This document shows, piece by piece, positions 14,400 to 27,240 of a DNA stretch of 64,000 bases. Each line of letters begins with the position of its first letter. Position 1 is the first letter of the stretch. The notes under the pieces are model-generated. The model was given only the letters and a program-made list of their open reading frames with translations. It was not told the origin of the DNA and did no database searches. The translations under genes and the position numbers were made by a program. This stretch comes from Turnera subulata (Eukaryota; Streptophyta; Magnoliopsida; Malpighiales; Passifloraceae), in assembly GCA_028386065.3 (NCBI GenBank), contig JAKUCV010001933.1, forward strand, positions 186,001-250,000. The letters are read 5' to 3'.

Positions 14400-14607
14400 C
14401 TAGGGTAGGGACGAGGGTTCAACTGTGGTTGGGACGGTTACCAACCTACCAACCGACACCGACACACCCTCCTACCGACATACCCTGCGGGGCGGTTTGA
14501 AGCCGAGCCGACTGCTCTTCAAAGGGCTTATTCACCGACCGCTACCGACCCGACGTCGGTCGGTATCGGGTAGGTAGAGTCGGCTCGAGATATTTGCTCT
14601 CCCCTAG
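14400..14607. mobile_element. GC-rich insert with inverted CTAGGG ends (candidate MITE)
   Basis: A 208-base island, clearly richer in GC than its surroundings. It begins ctagggtaggg and ends ctctcccctag, short inverted ends of hAT-like appearance. It is internally dense in accgac/gtcggt motifs in both orientations. No target-site duplication was found, and it abuts the LINE on its right, so the classification is tentative. Confidence 0.4.
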
Positions 14608-17600
14608 TAAGGATAACTCAGGCTCACGTCTCCTCTCCCCCGGCGATCACAGTTTCTATCAAACCATATTGCCCAAGCAATGGTAAAGAACTTGGTTGGC
14701 TTCTCCTCATTTCCCCATTCCAGTAAAGCACTAATCCAGTTCATTCCCTGCATCCCTCTAAACGATCCCCATCCCGGTTGATCACTCATCTTCATCCAAG
14801 TAGCAGACGCCTTGGGGCAAAAAAGCAGTGCATGTACCTCATCTTCCGGTTCGGCACCACAAATAGGGCAAGTATCTGTTGGGAGGACTCGTCTTCTTGC
14901 CAAGTTACAGGCAGTGGGTAAGATGCCATGTCCCACTCTCCACAGTAAGTGCTTAATCTTCGCACGGATGGGCAGTTGCCATAATCGGTTCCATACTCTG
15001 CGGGTACCCTCAGGGCTAGAAGAAGATGCCCCCAAATCAGAAACTGCAGTTGTCGATTCCCGTTGGAGATGATAAGCGGTCCTTACAGTAAACAACCCAT
15101 TTGTAGTCGGGAACCAACACCATGTATCCCAGTGCGCATCACCAGATAGGGGTAAACTACATATTGTCGCTGCCTCATGTGGTAGAAATATGTCCCAGAT
15201 CAACTGCACATTCCATCGCTTCGGCTCATAAAGCATTAGAGTGTTCACCGCAGCCCCCTGCAAGGTACCAGGTAGAGGGTTTTGTGGTTTGAAAGACCAC
15301 GGGATTGGGATCCAAGGATCCTTTGTTAAGTGAACAGAAGCATCACCACCCACGCGCATCATGAGCCCCTTCCTCAGAGTCTCCCTCCCCTTTAAGATAC
15401 TTCGTCAAGTGAAAGACGGGTTAAAGCCCAAACTTGCGTCCATAAAGCTTCCGCGAGAAAAATACCTTGCTTTGAGGACTCGGCTGCATAGGGATTCCGA
15501 GTTTTGGAGAATTCTCCATCCTTGCTTGGCCAACATGGCTAGATTAAAAGCATGGAGGTCCCTAAAACCCATACCCCCATCACACTTTCTTTCGCACAAA
15601 GAGTCCCACTTCATCCAGTGAATCCGATTCTCCTCAGAATTTTGCCCCCAAAAGAAATTACTCACCATCGAGTTAAGTTCATCGCAAAGGGTTTTGGGGA
15701 TATAGAAAACGCTCATTGCGTATGAGGGCACTGATTGGGCCACCGCCTTAATCAGGATCTCTTTTCCGGCCCGGGACAGCACCCCTTTATGCATTTAGCC
15801 ACCTTCTCCCTTAAGTCCTGGAACACAGCCCGCTTTTTCCTCCCAATTACCGGGGGTAAACCCAAGTAACACTCCTGGCAGGCCTTCTCCCTCACTTCCA
15901 GAATGCTCTTTATCTCCTCCTTCAAATCTAGTCCCACATTCGGGCTAAATTAGATGGAGGATTTTCCATAATTAACCTGCTGCCCAGACAGTGATTGAAA
16001 TCTCTGCAATGTCTCCTTTATGGCTACCGCTCCCTCCACTAAAGCCTTTGCAAAAATGAAGCAATCGTCAGCAAATAGCAAATGAGAGATCTTTGGAGCC
16101 TCACGACATACCTGCATTCCCTGAAATCCTCCGTTCCTCTCTATTTCTTCCAATAGCATGGATAAACCCTCCCCCACTAAGAGAAACAGGTAGGGTGAGA
16201 TAGGGTCCCCCTGCCTCAATCCCCTATTCGGGCGGAAAGTGGGAGTATAATCATCATTGACCCTAACCGCATATGAAACCGACTTAATACACCACATAAT
16301 CAACTTTCTCCAATGTTCATTTAGGCCCATCTTTGTCATCACCATCTCCAAAAAAGGCCATTCCACCCGGTCATACGCTTTCGGCATGTCCACTTTTAAC
16401 TCCATCATCCCCATAGTGCCTTTCTTCATATTCTTCAGCTTATGGAGCATCTCGAAAGCAATCAACACATTATCTGTTATCAACCTCCCGGGCACAAACG
16501 CACTTTGGTATTGTGAGATTACATTCGGAAAACATACCTTCAGCCGGTTTGCCATTACCTTTGCAATGATCCGATATAGGACATTGCAAAGGCTAATTGG
16601 CCTTAAGTCGGTCATCCTCTCCGGCTTCTATATCTTTGGGATTAGGACAATGTAGGTGAAATTCAGCTCCTCCGGGAAACATGCAGTGCGGAGGGCTTCT
16701 TGGACAGCCTGGGTTACACTTCCTCCTATCCTATTCCTATACCGTTGGTAGAACAATGGGTTCATGCCGTCTGGTCTGGGGGACTTCCCGGGATGCATCT
16801 GCTGGAGTGCTTGGAAAACTTCTGCCGGTTGGAAAGGTTGGAATATGAAAGTATTCATCTCGTCACTAAAACCCTGAGGCATAAATTCAACATCCTGCAG
16901 GCCAAGGTTGTTTACTTCAGAGGTAAACAAGTGCTGGAAGTACTTGACAACAACTTGGCTCATCCCATGATAATTCTGAACTAGCACGTCCTGGTCATTT
17001 CTAAGGCCCTTGATTGTATTCTTCCTACGCCTCTATGATGCACTCCTGTGGAAGAACCTGGTGTTTCTGTCTCCGTCTTGCAACCATAGCACCCTGGACC
17101 TTTGCTTCCACATGACCTCCTCCTATTCGGACGTACTGCCCATGTCTGCACAGATCCTCTGCCGCATTTCAATGTTTGACACAGTATTGGGAGCCTTTAC
17201 CATCGCCTTTAGTTCCTCCTTTAGCCCCTACACCCTCCTTGGTATCTCCCCAAACTTTGCTCTACTCCATTATACCAGACCAGTCCTCATGTTCCGTAAT
17301 CTATCCATGACATCCCTGCAAGAAGCATCGCCAACAAAGTTACCCCATCTAGCATCCACCACCGTGTCCGACTCTTCCTCCCTGGCCCATAATTCCTCAA
17401 AGCAAAATAACTGCTTCTGTCTTCTTTGGGAAGAACCCATGGCCATTGTACCAAACAAGTCCACCTTAATCGGACAATGGTCTGAAACGTGGTGGAGTAA
17501 GTGATCAACCGTCACTTGGGGAAACATACTGACCCAGGCTTCCGTCACAAAAGCCCTGTCAAGTCTGACTTCAACAAAAGCATCCCCTTCCCTGTTATTT

Positions 17601-18198
17601 GCCCAAGTAAACTCCCTTCCGCGATATCCCAAATCTCTGAAAGCACAAGCATCCACAGCATCTCTAAACTCACGCAATTGTCGTTCAGACCGATCCTATC
17701 GACCCCTCTGTTCTCTTCTCCACAAGATTTCAATATAGTCCCCAAAACATAACCATGGCAAACTGCATTGCTCACCCAAAGTTCTCAGCATATCCCATCC
17801 CATCCATCTATCTCCAACAACAGGCGCCCCATAAAAACCCGTGATTCTCCACACCGGAGCCCTATCCTCCTCAACTTGGACATCAATATGAAACCTTGAG
17901 AAAGACCTCAGCCGGACATCAATTCCATCCCTCCACAGTAAGCCCAGACCTCCACGCGATCCTACTGAACTCACAAAGACACCATTTCCAAAACCTAGCT
18001 ACCATTTTAACCTCTCCATCACCCTGTCCCTTTTCCTAGTTTCAATAAGGAACAAGATGTCGGGATTTTCGCGCCTGATAAGGTCGCATAAAGCACGAAC
18101 TGTCCGGGGTCTCCCGAGCCCCCGGCAGTTCCATCTCAAGCAAATCATTGGTGTCGGCGGGGTTGCGCCACTGCAACCTCCGCGACTGCAACCTCTGA
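14608..18198 (-). mobile_element. L1-type LINE, 3'-truncated, many frameshifts
   Basis: Read leftward from 18198. The AP-type endonuclease starts near 18150 (MICLRWNCRGLGRPRTVRAL, then PDILFLIETRK) and continues in shifted frames through 17974-17270 (FGNGVFVSS, WRITGFYGAP, DHCPIKVDLFG). Reverse transcriptase follows at 16987-15950 (HPGKSPRPDGMNPLFYQRY, RLITDNVLIAFEMLHKL, RQGDPISPYLFL, FADDCFIFAKA). Then come a connecting region (15937-15405) and zf-RVT (15362-14604, LARRRVLPTDTCPICGAEP). No RNase H domain or tail is present before similarity stops, so the 3' end is missing. Its 5' end joins duplicated ValRS-flank sequence directly at 18199. Non-functional, and a different copy from the LINE at 8-11 kb. 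Confidence 0.9.
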
Positions 18199-19090
18199 GT
18201 TTTTTTTGACAGTATGATGTAATGGCATTGAGCTTTGTACCTTCTATCATCTCAAGGTGTGAAACTGTTGTTCTTGTTCTTTTGAAAAACAACATATTTA
18301 CTTAAAATAATTTATTCGAAAATCTTAACTGTATCGTCAATCGTTTATTGTACAATTCCTTCAATTTCGATGTTTCTGCCATTAAAATTTTCCTAAGAGG
18401 ATGTTGCTGTCATTACGAGGTTATATTTAAAAGCACTCAAACCTTCTCTGTAGCAATCAAGATGAAAAAGTTGAAATAACATAATAATTTCTATGTAAAA
18501 TTGTAGGAAGAAAGCACCACTTTTCTTGTTTCTTTTAGGGTTGCATGAAGAATTTTTTTATAGTAAAGTGGACAAATCTAAAAGGGCAAAAAATATTCCG
18601 TGCCTGTAAGTTATTTTGTTTTAGAAGTATTCAGTACCTGGAAGTTCATGTAAGGGCTATTTGTTTTTTTTTTTTTTTGCTATAAAACAATTCAATTTAG
18701 AAAGACGAACACCAAAAAAAAAAAGTTAATCTATTGTTTTTCATAAGGAAAAAAGTTTATAGTAGCAGTGGCAATATATTAGTTTCCTTGGTTAAACTTA
18801 AAGTTTTTTTTTTTTGGATAATGGTTAAACTTAAAAGTTTATGTAAAAGTTCTTTTCTTTTTGACAGCCCATGTACATGTCTTCTGTCAAAAGCCCATGA
18901 AGAAAAAAAAGCTCGCATCTCTCCCATAGTCCAAAAAAAAAAAAAAAAAGGGAAGAAGTCCAGATAGAAATATTTGCCAGCCCCACCTTCACCTTGTATG
19001 ATTCCTTCTCAAGAAACAGAAATGAAAAGAACATAATTTTTTTGGCAGTATGATGTAATGGCGTTAAGCTTTGCACCTTTTATTTTATGA
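18199..19090. repeat. Patchwork of duplicated fragments left of segment B
   Basis: Three pieces were recognised. About 18199-18425 copies the ValRS 3' flank (2907-3120). About 18425-18475 copies the end of BED/hAT exon 1 (compare 5262-5310 and 20265-20310, tttaaaagcac and tagcaatcaag). About 19003-19085 copies the ValRS 3' flank again (2864-2944). Between them (18480-19000) is T/A-rich DNA with long homopolymers and no recognised gene. It looks like the scar of several local rearrangements. Confidence 0.75.
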
Positions 19091-19708
19091 TTTACAGTGT
19101 TAGGCTGTTAGCTACTGGTTCGTAATTAGTCAAAAGAATCTCAGAATATAATTTTCCAGCAAACTTAAAAAGCTTAAAGACTATTTATATTACTCATGTG
19201 CATTACTTCTCTGGATATTAGTCCATATAGCAGCAATGCCTTCATATTGCTGTCATTATGAGGGTATGCCATAAAATCCAATCATTTTAGCAAATTGGTT
19301 CTATACATAGACTGTGTCCATAGTAACCGAAAAGACATGTATGAAATCCCCGCACTGGAGGACAAAGATTAAACATCATAGAATCTGTAGATTGAATTTG
19401 AGACTGAAATGAGAAAGTAGCAAAAGAAGCTGAACAATTATAAGCATCAGGAATCTATTTGAGCGCTTGGAAGCAAGAACTGGAATCATAGACTGAGCCC
19501 TTTAACACAAGAATTGCAGCGATTCATGTGAAATTGGGAGCTTGTGTACATACAGAGATTGCATTTTGATTAATTCAAAACAAAATGTAGATTGATTCAA
19601 ACTATTATATTACTGATATAAACATCACTATCCCACAAACCCTCGATAATACAAAAGCGAGTACAAAAGGGAGTAATTACTAACTACAGGGTGTTGTGGC
19701 ATTCAAGG

Positions 19709-21837
19709 TTAGACAAACATTACATTATCCAAGCAGAAATCCTCCTCCTTTACTTGGATCCCACTATGCCCTTCCATATTGGAGGCATTGGTGCTTTCCA
19801 AGTCCTTCCGTTCCAAGTCACCATTTTCGGGAGCAATACTGGGGGATTCGGTTACAGTCCAATCATCCGTCGGATCGATATCCTGAGCAGTAAGATTAGT
19901 ACCTGCACTTAGTTGTTCGTTCTTCAACTGCAAGTTATAATGAACGAATGCCAAATCTTTCATTCTTTGTTGCTCGATACGACTCCTCCCGCTTAAAAGC
20001 TTCTCGGCCATTCCCCTTTGCAGTCCATATTTCAAAGCGCCATCACAAGTTTGGCTTAGAATTCTAATGGCAAATCTCTGCAGCTCGGGATATTCTTCCC
20101 CATATGTCCGCCACCACTGGGCTGCATTTGCATTTGCATGATATAAAGTAACAATAAGTTAGCCAGTGTAATGACAAAATCAAAAGAAAAATGGGCAAAG
20201 TAACAAAGCGAGAACAATTTTTTACCTGGAGAAACACTTATTTTGTCCGCTGCTTTCCCATACTTAAAAGCACCCAAACCTTCTCTATAGCAATCAAGTT
20301 GAAGAGTTAATTCATTCTGAGTAGGCTGGTCTTGTACCAAAAAGACAACGCAACACAACAGGCCAAAGGCAACCTCGGAATCAATATGGAAGTCGGTGGA
20401 GTAAAATAGACTCGGGTTTAAAAAGTAACCCGCAGCATGTAGAGGGCAGTGAAGATGACCGTCCCATATCTCATCAATCAATTCCCAGATAGGATTATAA
20501 CTGGCGTACCTGTTCTTGAACTCTTTTTTAATTGTCTCCTTCACTTGGTCCATTGCTTCATATATCTGCGCGGTATATGGCTGCCTATCTGCATGAATCA
20601 AACGCACGACATTTAGCAATGGAACAGCTGCCTTTAAGGCCATCTCAGCAACACACCAGAACGAAACATCCCCAACTAGAGAAGCCACCCTTTCGCCCTC
20701 TGGACTGGAAGCAATGGTTGAGGTCATCCATTGAGACGAGGTAAACATGTTCTTCAAGTTTTTCTTTTCTGACACCATATTCTCCAAGGTCAGCAAAGGC
20801 TTAGCCAACTTCATATTTGAAGATTTTACCAAGTCCCAGCAATCAGTATGAGTTCTCATTAGCTCCAGAACCTCAGGATGTCCATATATGAACTTCGTGA
20901 TGACCTTGGCCTTATCCAGTGCGTCTCTGATGTGAGAAATATTTCCGATTTTCTCCAGCATCAGCTCAATGCAGTGAGATGCACTCACAGTCCAGAATAC
21001 AGTCTTTCTTCTTTTAATAAACTGCTTGCCTACGGCCCCCATCCAGCCAGTTGTAGAACATGCTACGAATTGAACTACATTATCAACCCCAAGCTCCTCA
21101 ATAACTTCATCCAATAAAGATTCCAAGGCATCCATATCATCAACAATGGCTGAAACATCAGCTGAACGAAGATAAAATGCCCCTGCAGGACTTTCCACGA
21201 TAAAATTAACCAGGTTTCGACCCCTCTCGTCCACCCATCCATCCAACAAAACACTGCAACCAGTGACAGCCCACGAATTCCTAATGTTCTTCACATATTC
21301 TTCCATTTCTTTCACCTCCCTCTGGAGGATTACTCCTTTCAAATCCTGAGCGGATGGTATCATACACTCCACATGACCGTCACCAAGGGTAGCATTCATC
21401 AGTTTCTGAAAGCTAGGAGAACCAACGGCGCTGAAGTCCATGCCTGTCTCATAGAAAAATCTGCCAATGCATTTCACTACTTCGCTTGATAGGAGATCTT
21501 CCTTAGCTATCTTTCTCGCACCAACAGAACATTGAGTAACTTTGCCGTCTAAATGCACAGCATCATTCAAGTTGGTAGCCGGATGTGGCTGCTGGTCAGC
21601 TCTCCTGGCAAGATTCTCCCTTTTAGTTTCTAACACCAAATCTTTGAATGTATCTCTCAAATCTTGAGAAATATTCATACAATGAGTTACATCTGTCCCC
21701 ACACCTCCCAAGTGACATTTGAAACGCGTCAGGCCAGTAACTACTTTACCACAGTAGTTGCACTTGAAACCCCTTTTGTTATCAAGAGCAGTGCAATGGT
21801 CATAAGCATTAGTGGAGACTCCACCACCAACAGTCAT
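19709..21837 (-). CDS. BED zinc-finger / hAT transposase-like protein, copy B
   Basis: Two exons, 21837-20226 and 20121-19709, same intron position as copy A; 674 aa. Layout is identical to the copy at 4719-6844: BED finger near residues 25-56, DUF659 core with the first Asp motif kept (LLDGW), CSTTGW in place of the usual TDNA motif, and a C-terminal hAT-dimerisation start (WWRTYGEEYPELQ) without the CERNWS signature. The finger here (KVVTGLTRFKCHLGG) is closer to the usual BED pattern than in copy A. By eye, the two proteins differ at about 16 of the first 85 positions but only about 19 of the next 450. Both are uninterrupted, which suggests both are, or recently were, functional. Role unknown; DNA binding without transposition is my inference. 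Confidence 0.9.
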
Positions 21838-23475
21838 TTCTTTTAGAAATTAAAAGAAGCAAGAATTCCTATAATCGCTCAGTGTCCACCAAAAAACAAT
21901 TAATGGTGTTATCCAGCTGCAAATTCACAAAACACGTAGCAATCAGCATATGTAAAAAGCCAGGAGTTTGAAAAGCAAATGATTTGTAATAGGACTAAAG
22001 AAGCGGCTTTTCCTGGTCAATACCAGCTGCCACAATCAGCTGAATGTGAAAACAAAACCGAAAAAACCAGAGTCCCAGATACTACTTACTAACATATTTT
22101 GAGTGAAAATGAACTCCTAGCTAGCTAGTTGGTCTAATATACAGATTGACACAGGACATTGGCTCCATCTTTCATTCTAGCAATCAAGAACAACAAAAGG
22201 TGAACACAAGGATGCACAAGCTCTGCTCTAAAACCAACAAACTGCAAACCACAGAGGCATAACATTCTACTGCAGAACCCAGAGACCAAGACAACTAACA
22301 ATTATGAGTGAAAACTGAAACAATAGAAGCAAAAAACTGGGATAACTATCACTCCCAGTCTGGCTTGGAATTGAGGGAAGTTGATGCCTGAAAATCAGTA
22401 GCACTTCAAAGAGGGTTAAAGAAGCAGTACCACCAAATTCACTCAAAACCCATTTCAATTTTTTTTGTAAGTGGAAGTTTTGTACGTTGGAGGCCAAATC
22501 AAGGAACAACAACCCAGATGTAAAGAACCTAACTTTAGACAGTTTCGAAGGTGCATTAGGTAGAGGTCAGTCGATTTGCATGCTTATGAACAAATAAAAT
22601 ATTCTTTAAAAAAAGAAGAAAAAAAATGCCAAAAGAACAAAGAAAACCCATGGAAAATAATATATGCATACCAAACCAAAAGAGCAAGGAGATGGAGAAC
22701 GCACCTCAGGAAAAACTAGTAGATATTCCAATAGCTCCGGAGATGTAGAGGCACAGACAGAGAGTAGAACTCAAAAGCTCACTGGTTGTGGGTTCTTTTC
22801 TCTTCTGATTGGAGGTTGTGGTTTGGTTGTCTCTGTTTCCGACAAATGCCCTCCGCGGTCCGTACGTACGTTCATTCATTGAATGACTTAATAAATCAAT
22901 CAGCTTCGTAACCTTTTTTTAAAAAAAAAAATTGGAAATGTGTGAGTTTTATTAACTATCATGGTTGGGTTTTCAGGAAGGCTAAAGCCCAAAATCTGGT
23001 TGGGCCTTGTTCATGAAACTTTATTTTTTATTTATGCATATAATATGTTTTTAATACTCGTATTTGTTTTGTTGAACTTATTATTTCTTTCTACAATATT
23101 CATTTTTTAAAAAAAAAAAAATTACGCTACATCTTGGATAAGCCATATATTTGTATTTATAGCTTACTCGCCGCCTAAGATATTCTTTTTGATTATTGGG
23201 TTGGGATTTGTATAATTAATTTAATCCGTCCAATTCATAAGTACAATAAAGTAAGGGATTCATTAAATCCAATTTGGGAAAAAAAAAAAAAACATTGCAG
23301 GGTCTTCCATTAAACTCACCAACATACAAATGGTACAAATCAAAGCAACCTTTGTTCAATATCTATATTTCATGGTCTTCACAGGCCTACAAGATAAAGC
23401 TCTACCATAAATCTTGGGGAGATGCTAAACAATGGGAGGCTAATGCTACAAGTAACACTTGTGAATCCATCATCA
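21838..23475. other. 5' flank of BED/hAT copy B and 3' flank of MYB-CC
   Basis: Non-coding. 21838-23100 aligns with the region in front of copy A, including the cgtacgtacg palindrome at about 22862. 23130-23475 is the 3' flank of the MYB-CC gene, also copied at 10912-11257. Long A/T runs occur at 22914-22930, 23107-23122 and 23280-23292. No further gene was seen. Confidence 0.6.
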
Positions 23476-25922
23476 TCATCTCACAGGGTTTTCTACCACA
23501 GCTTCATCTAATGCTGATTCTTGCTTCTCTTCAAGGCGTATTCTTTTAATACAAGCCGGTTGCTCGGAATCGTCACTATCAGCTGCTTTCTGCTTTGAAG
23601 AAGATGGTGAGGGTGATGCAGTCTCGCCTTTTAACTCAGCTGGCTGGGGCTGTACAGTGCCAGGCGGCGACGGAGAGGCATGCTGCCGCTCAGTCTCCTC
23701 GGTCAGGTTGGTTAGAGATGACAAGCTTTTGGTGGGAGATAGCAAAGCACTGCCAGCTTTCCGCTGTTCCTCCAAAATCTTTTGCAAGTACCTTGCATGC
23801 TCCTCTATCCGTAGCTGAAGAGCTCTTTGTACCTATGAAAAAAAAAAAGAATGTAGAGACCATATGGTTAAGAAAACTAATGATAATGGTTAGTGCAAAA
23901 CCTAAAAGGTCAAGATTGCTGCTTATTATTTTCCCTCCTCTACGAGGAAGCATTTTGTCCATGCTACAATTAGAGGCAAGAGCAAAGATTCATGCACAAA
24001 TTAAGCTGTTTAGAATGGTCTAAACTGGGTGAAACTGTCAGAGGAAAATGCACCTCAAGTTGTTCATGGAGCTGTTTCTGAACTTCCATTTGCATGCGCA
24101 GAGCCTCAGTGATTTGCATTGTCCTGTTAACCAAGAAGAGCTTGTTAGAGTCGATGAATAGACACATGAAACTACAAAGATAAAAATTGAATGGACTAAC
24201 CCTTTTTTCCTCCCATCCGATTCCGTGATAGTTAGAGCTGCTTTCTTCTCTTCAGAGCTAGAAGGTTTCTTTTCTGTAGGACAAGACAAAACACCAAGAA
24301 TTGATTCATTTCAACAGTTAAAAGCAAATGGCATGTTCATATTCTACAGGAGAGCAGAAAGTGAAATGGATTTGAAATGGAACAAATGCAAATACATATG
24401 GATATAGTTTCAGATATAAAATACAGATGAGAGAAAGATAGAAAATTGGTTTAACATATGAAACAATAACTGCAACACAGATTGATACATTAGTAACTCA
24501 TAGGAAAGGAAAACGTGTTGGTGATGAACTCCATTTCATTTAGACTCTTTACCTTCTTTCTTTTCTGGCAAATACTTGGCAAGTCGGTATTTCTGGTTTA
24601 AAGAAAGAAAATAAAGATCAATCTACAAGACGATGAATTTAAGTTTTATACTCAATTGTAAGCGTCATTGGTGCTTAGTACCTGCAAATGGCTTTTGACA
24701 TGATAGATTGTCAAGCCTTCAACGTTCATAAGTTTTAAGACAGCTTTCGGAGTAGCCTCTACAATTCAAAGCAAAGCAAATCAATAGGGTTCATCCAACC
24801 ATAAAAGTAAATAAAAGAGGAAAAGCAATCTAAAAAAGCTTGTCAAACAACTTGTTAAAGTTCATCAATATGGATTAGCAACATAGATAGCTTACTTTCA
24901 GCACCATCAAGTTTGCTGACAGCTTCTACAAAACGTTCATGAAGCTCAGGCGTCCATCTCATTCTGGGTTTGTGTGCACTGGCCTGCCCTGGAGACGCAT
25001 GATTTGAAAGTAAATCAACAGGTGCTGCCACAGAGACAAGTTTCTGATTGCATGTCAACCCCATCGCCTGTTGTGTTGGTGTTTCGGGTGTTTTGTAAAT
25101 CTCCTAGAGAATATCACAAAGAAAGCAGAGGAGTTAAGACATGAAGCGGTGTCATAGCAGCATGTTCAGGTCTCAGCAGTTCATAGCACCATCCTTAACG
25201 CTCTAGAAGCTTAATGAAAAATATGATAGTAGAAAAGAAGCACTTGCTACAAGTAGATTAGTACTTTATCAGTAGCATTTACTTACATCAAGCCTGGGGT
25301 TTTCTCCATGGTCTGTCATAGCAATGTCAAGCTCATCTGACAGAAACTCTAGATCCAAATGTTCTGAAAGTGATAAATCTTCCCTTCCACAGCTCATGCC
25401 ATGAAAGCTAGCCTCAGAAGCATCTCCTGAAAGATTAAGAAAGTCTTTCATAAGAGCATCCGAATTCTCTTCCTCATATGAAATGTCAATATCCCCGCTA
25501 AAAATCGGAGGAGATTTCGATGAATCCACAGCAGAAACTGACTGATTGTATACTGGCGGATGCGGAAGAAATGGCAGATTCCCAAGCTGCCGAGTTGTTT
25601 CGGAGCTCGAAGAAGACGACAGGTATAAGCTGGTGCAGAATACAGAAGAGCGTTGAAATGAGCTCTTACAGCTTTGTACATGAGAGCCAGGAGACAAAGG
25701 GCCATCTGTTCCAGATTTGAAACAGAAGTTTTTGGGTTGGACTGAGGATGCTCGCATATTAATTGGAGAACCAAGAGACTCTGACCTTATCAGAGGAGGA
25801 AGTGAAGAACATTCACTAGACAACGAACATTGGTTTCCTGATTCAACACTAGAAGAGTTCTGAATCGGAAATTGTGCACCACAATATGACTGTGTAACTC
25901 CTCTAGCAGACTCACTTTTCAT
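23476..25922 (-). CDS. MYB-CC transcription factor (PHR1-LIKE family)
   Basis: Seven coding exons: 25922-25287, 25103-24896, 24758-24682, 24592-24553, 24273-24201, 24123-24054, 23832-23476; 486 aa. A GARP/MYB DNA-binding domain starts at about residue 259 ([16 protein letters not shown], then [20 protein letters not shown] and [12 protein letters not shown]). The coiled-coil (CC) dimerisation domain follows at about 346-392 ([20 protein letters not shown], then [16 protein letters not shown]). The N-terminal half is Ser-rich and ends in an acidic stretch with [14 protein letters not shown]. Relatives bind P1BS sites and control phosphate-starvation responses; this one most resembles the PHL group, but I will not assign a member. 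I start at the ATG encoding MKSESARG; the frame is open for 17 codons further upstream but has no ATG. The last codons are duplicated at 11258-11372. Confidence 0.92.
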
Positions 25923-27240
25923 TACAGATATAACACTAGGGCGGCTCAATATGACAGACCAACCTTCATCCACCAGATAGATGGAAGTGATAAGACTTAA
26001 AATTGCTCTACAGGAATCTTAAGAAGCTTAACACTCGATTCAACTCCAATCCGCCAGCAGAATCACAAGGCAACCACCTTCACTAGTACTGCTTGATTCT
26101 CTTGGAAAGCACCCAAGTGTCACATTTCTGTGTCTGAATTTGTATCAGAAAGCATATACATCCGCTTTTGTTGCTAGCTCATTTCAAAAGTAAGGAGATG
26201 GGGATACAACTTCTGCTAGATTGTACACTGAGAAATCACTTGAAAGCCAAAGCAACTTCATGACATTTGCAACTAAATTAACAACTCCTCTTCTCTGATA
26301 CCAATCCCTGTACATCAGAAAACCAAATTTAAGTATCAACAGGATTATGCAGACTCGCTGATGCACCAAAGAGTACTGCTATAGACTCTTATTAACATCT
26401 CGAAAACTTGGCCAAAGTCAAATTATGCTTCATGATAGAAACAAAGAGCAATTGCCAAATAAAACATTGCCAGAAAAGGAAAAGAGAAACCATCTTGCGG
26501 TTAATTTTCTTGACCAAACTTTATCTACACTTAATAATATCAAAGTTATATGTGGATGAAAAGAAAATCTCAAAAGTTATATTCATGACAAAAAAAGAGA
26601 TGAAAGTCAAAGGAATTGACATTTTGAGTTCAATCTTATTAAAGTTATAATCAGGAGAAAAATATTAGTTCAATTTGATTCCTACAGTAAGGATGACCAT
26701 GAAAGCATAACTGTACTATTTTCTACATGAATAGAGATAGCTGTAATTCGCAATTAACAAGTTTTATGCACATTTTCCTTTCGTTCTCGCAATCTTATTA
26801 AACTTGAGTTTTGATGTTTCAACTATAATCTTACCAACGCAGAAGAACTGCTTTTCAGACAAATAAAAACTGAAGTTGCTCTTTGTTCCAAGCTTTTAGG
26901 AAGACAAAATCTCACCACTCAACACATAAACCGACAAACTAAAGCAAACCCAGAAAGGATTAATTAAACTCATCTAAGAGCAAACCATTAAACACAATCC
27001 AGAAGGAAGAAAAAACCAAAGAAGACAGATTTCCCAGAAAAATGGAATTTTTTCTTAAAGAAGGACGCCACATTGACACAGGAAAGTAACACAGACATGT
27101 AAAAGGATTTAGACAGATGGAAGGAAAAATAAGTGGCATGAACTCGACTAACCTGGGAATTAGAGATCTCGGTTAGTTATTGTTGTGGAATGAAACAGGA
27201 TAGAAAAACAGACAGGAACACAAGAACAATGTCTTGGTCT
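25923..27240 (-). other. Probable 5' leader of the MYB-CC gene with a long intron
   Basis: Just upstream of the start codon is a leader stretch whose left-reading acceptor (gatgtacag, about 26306) could pair with a donor (cccag/gttagt) at about 27165. That would make an 860-base intron in the 5' untranslated region, with the first exon at about 27166-27240. This is inferred from splice signals alone. A T-run at 27240-27256 lies upstream. Confidence 0.4.

Larger units (their letters stand above)
19200..23605. repeat. Segmental duplication, copy B
   Basis: Partner of about 4225-11375. It contains the BED/hAT copy-B gene, its 5' flank and the 3' part of the complete MYB-CC gene. It has no LINE at the site where copy A carries one, so that insertion most simply postdates the duplication. 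Confidence 0.85.
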
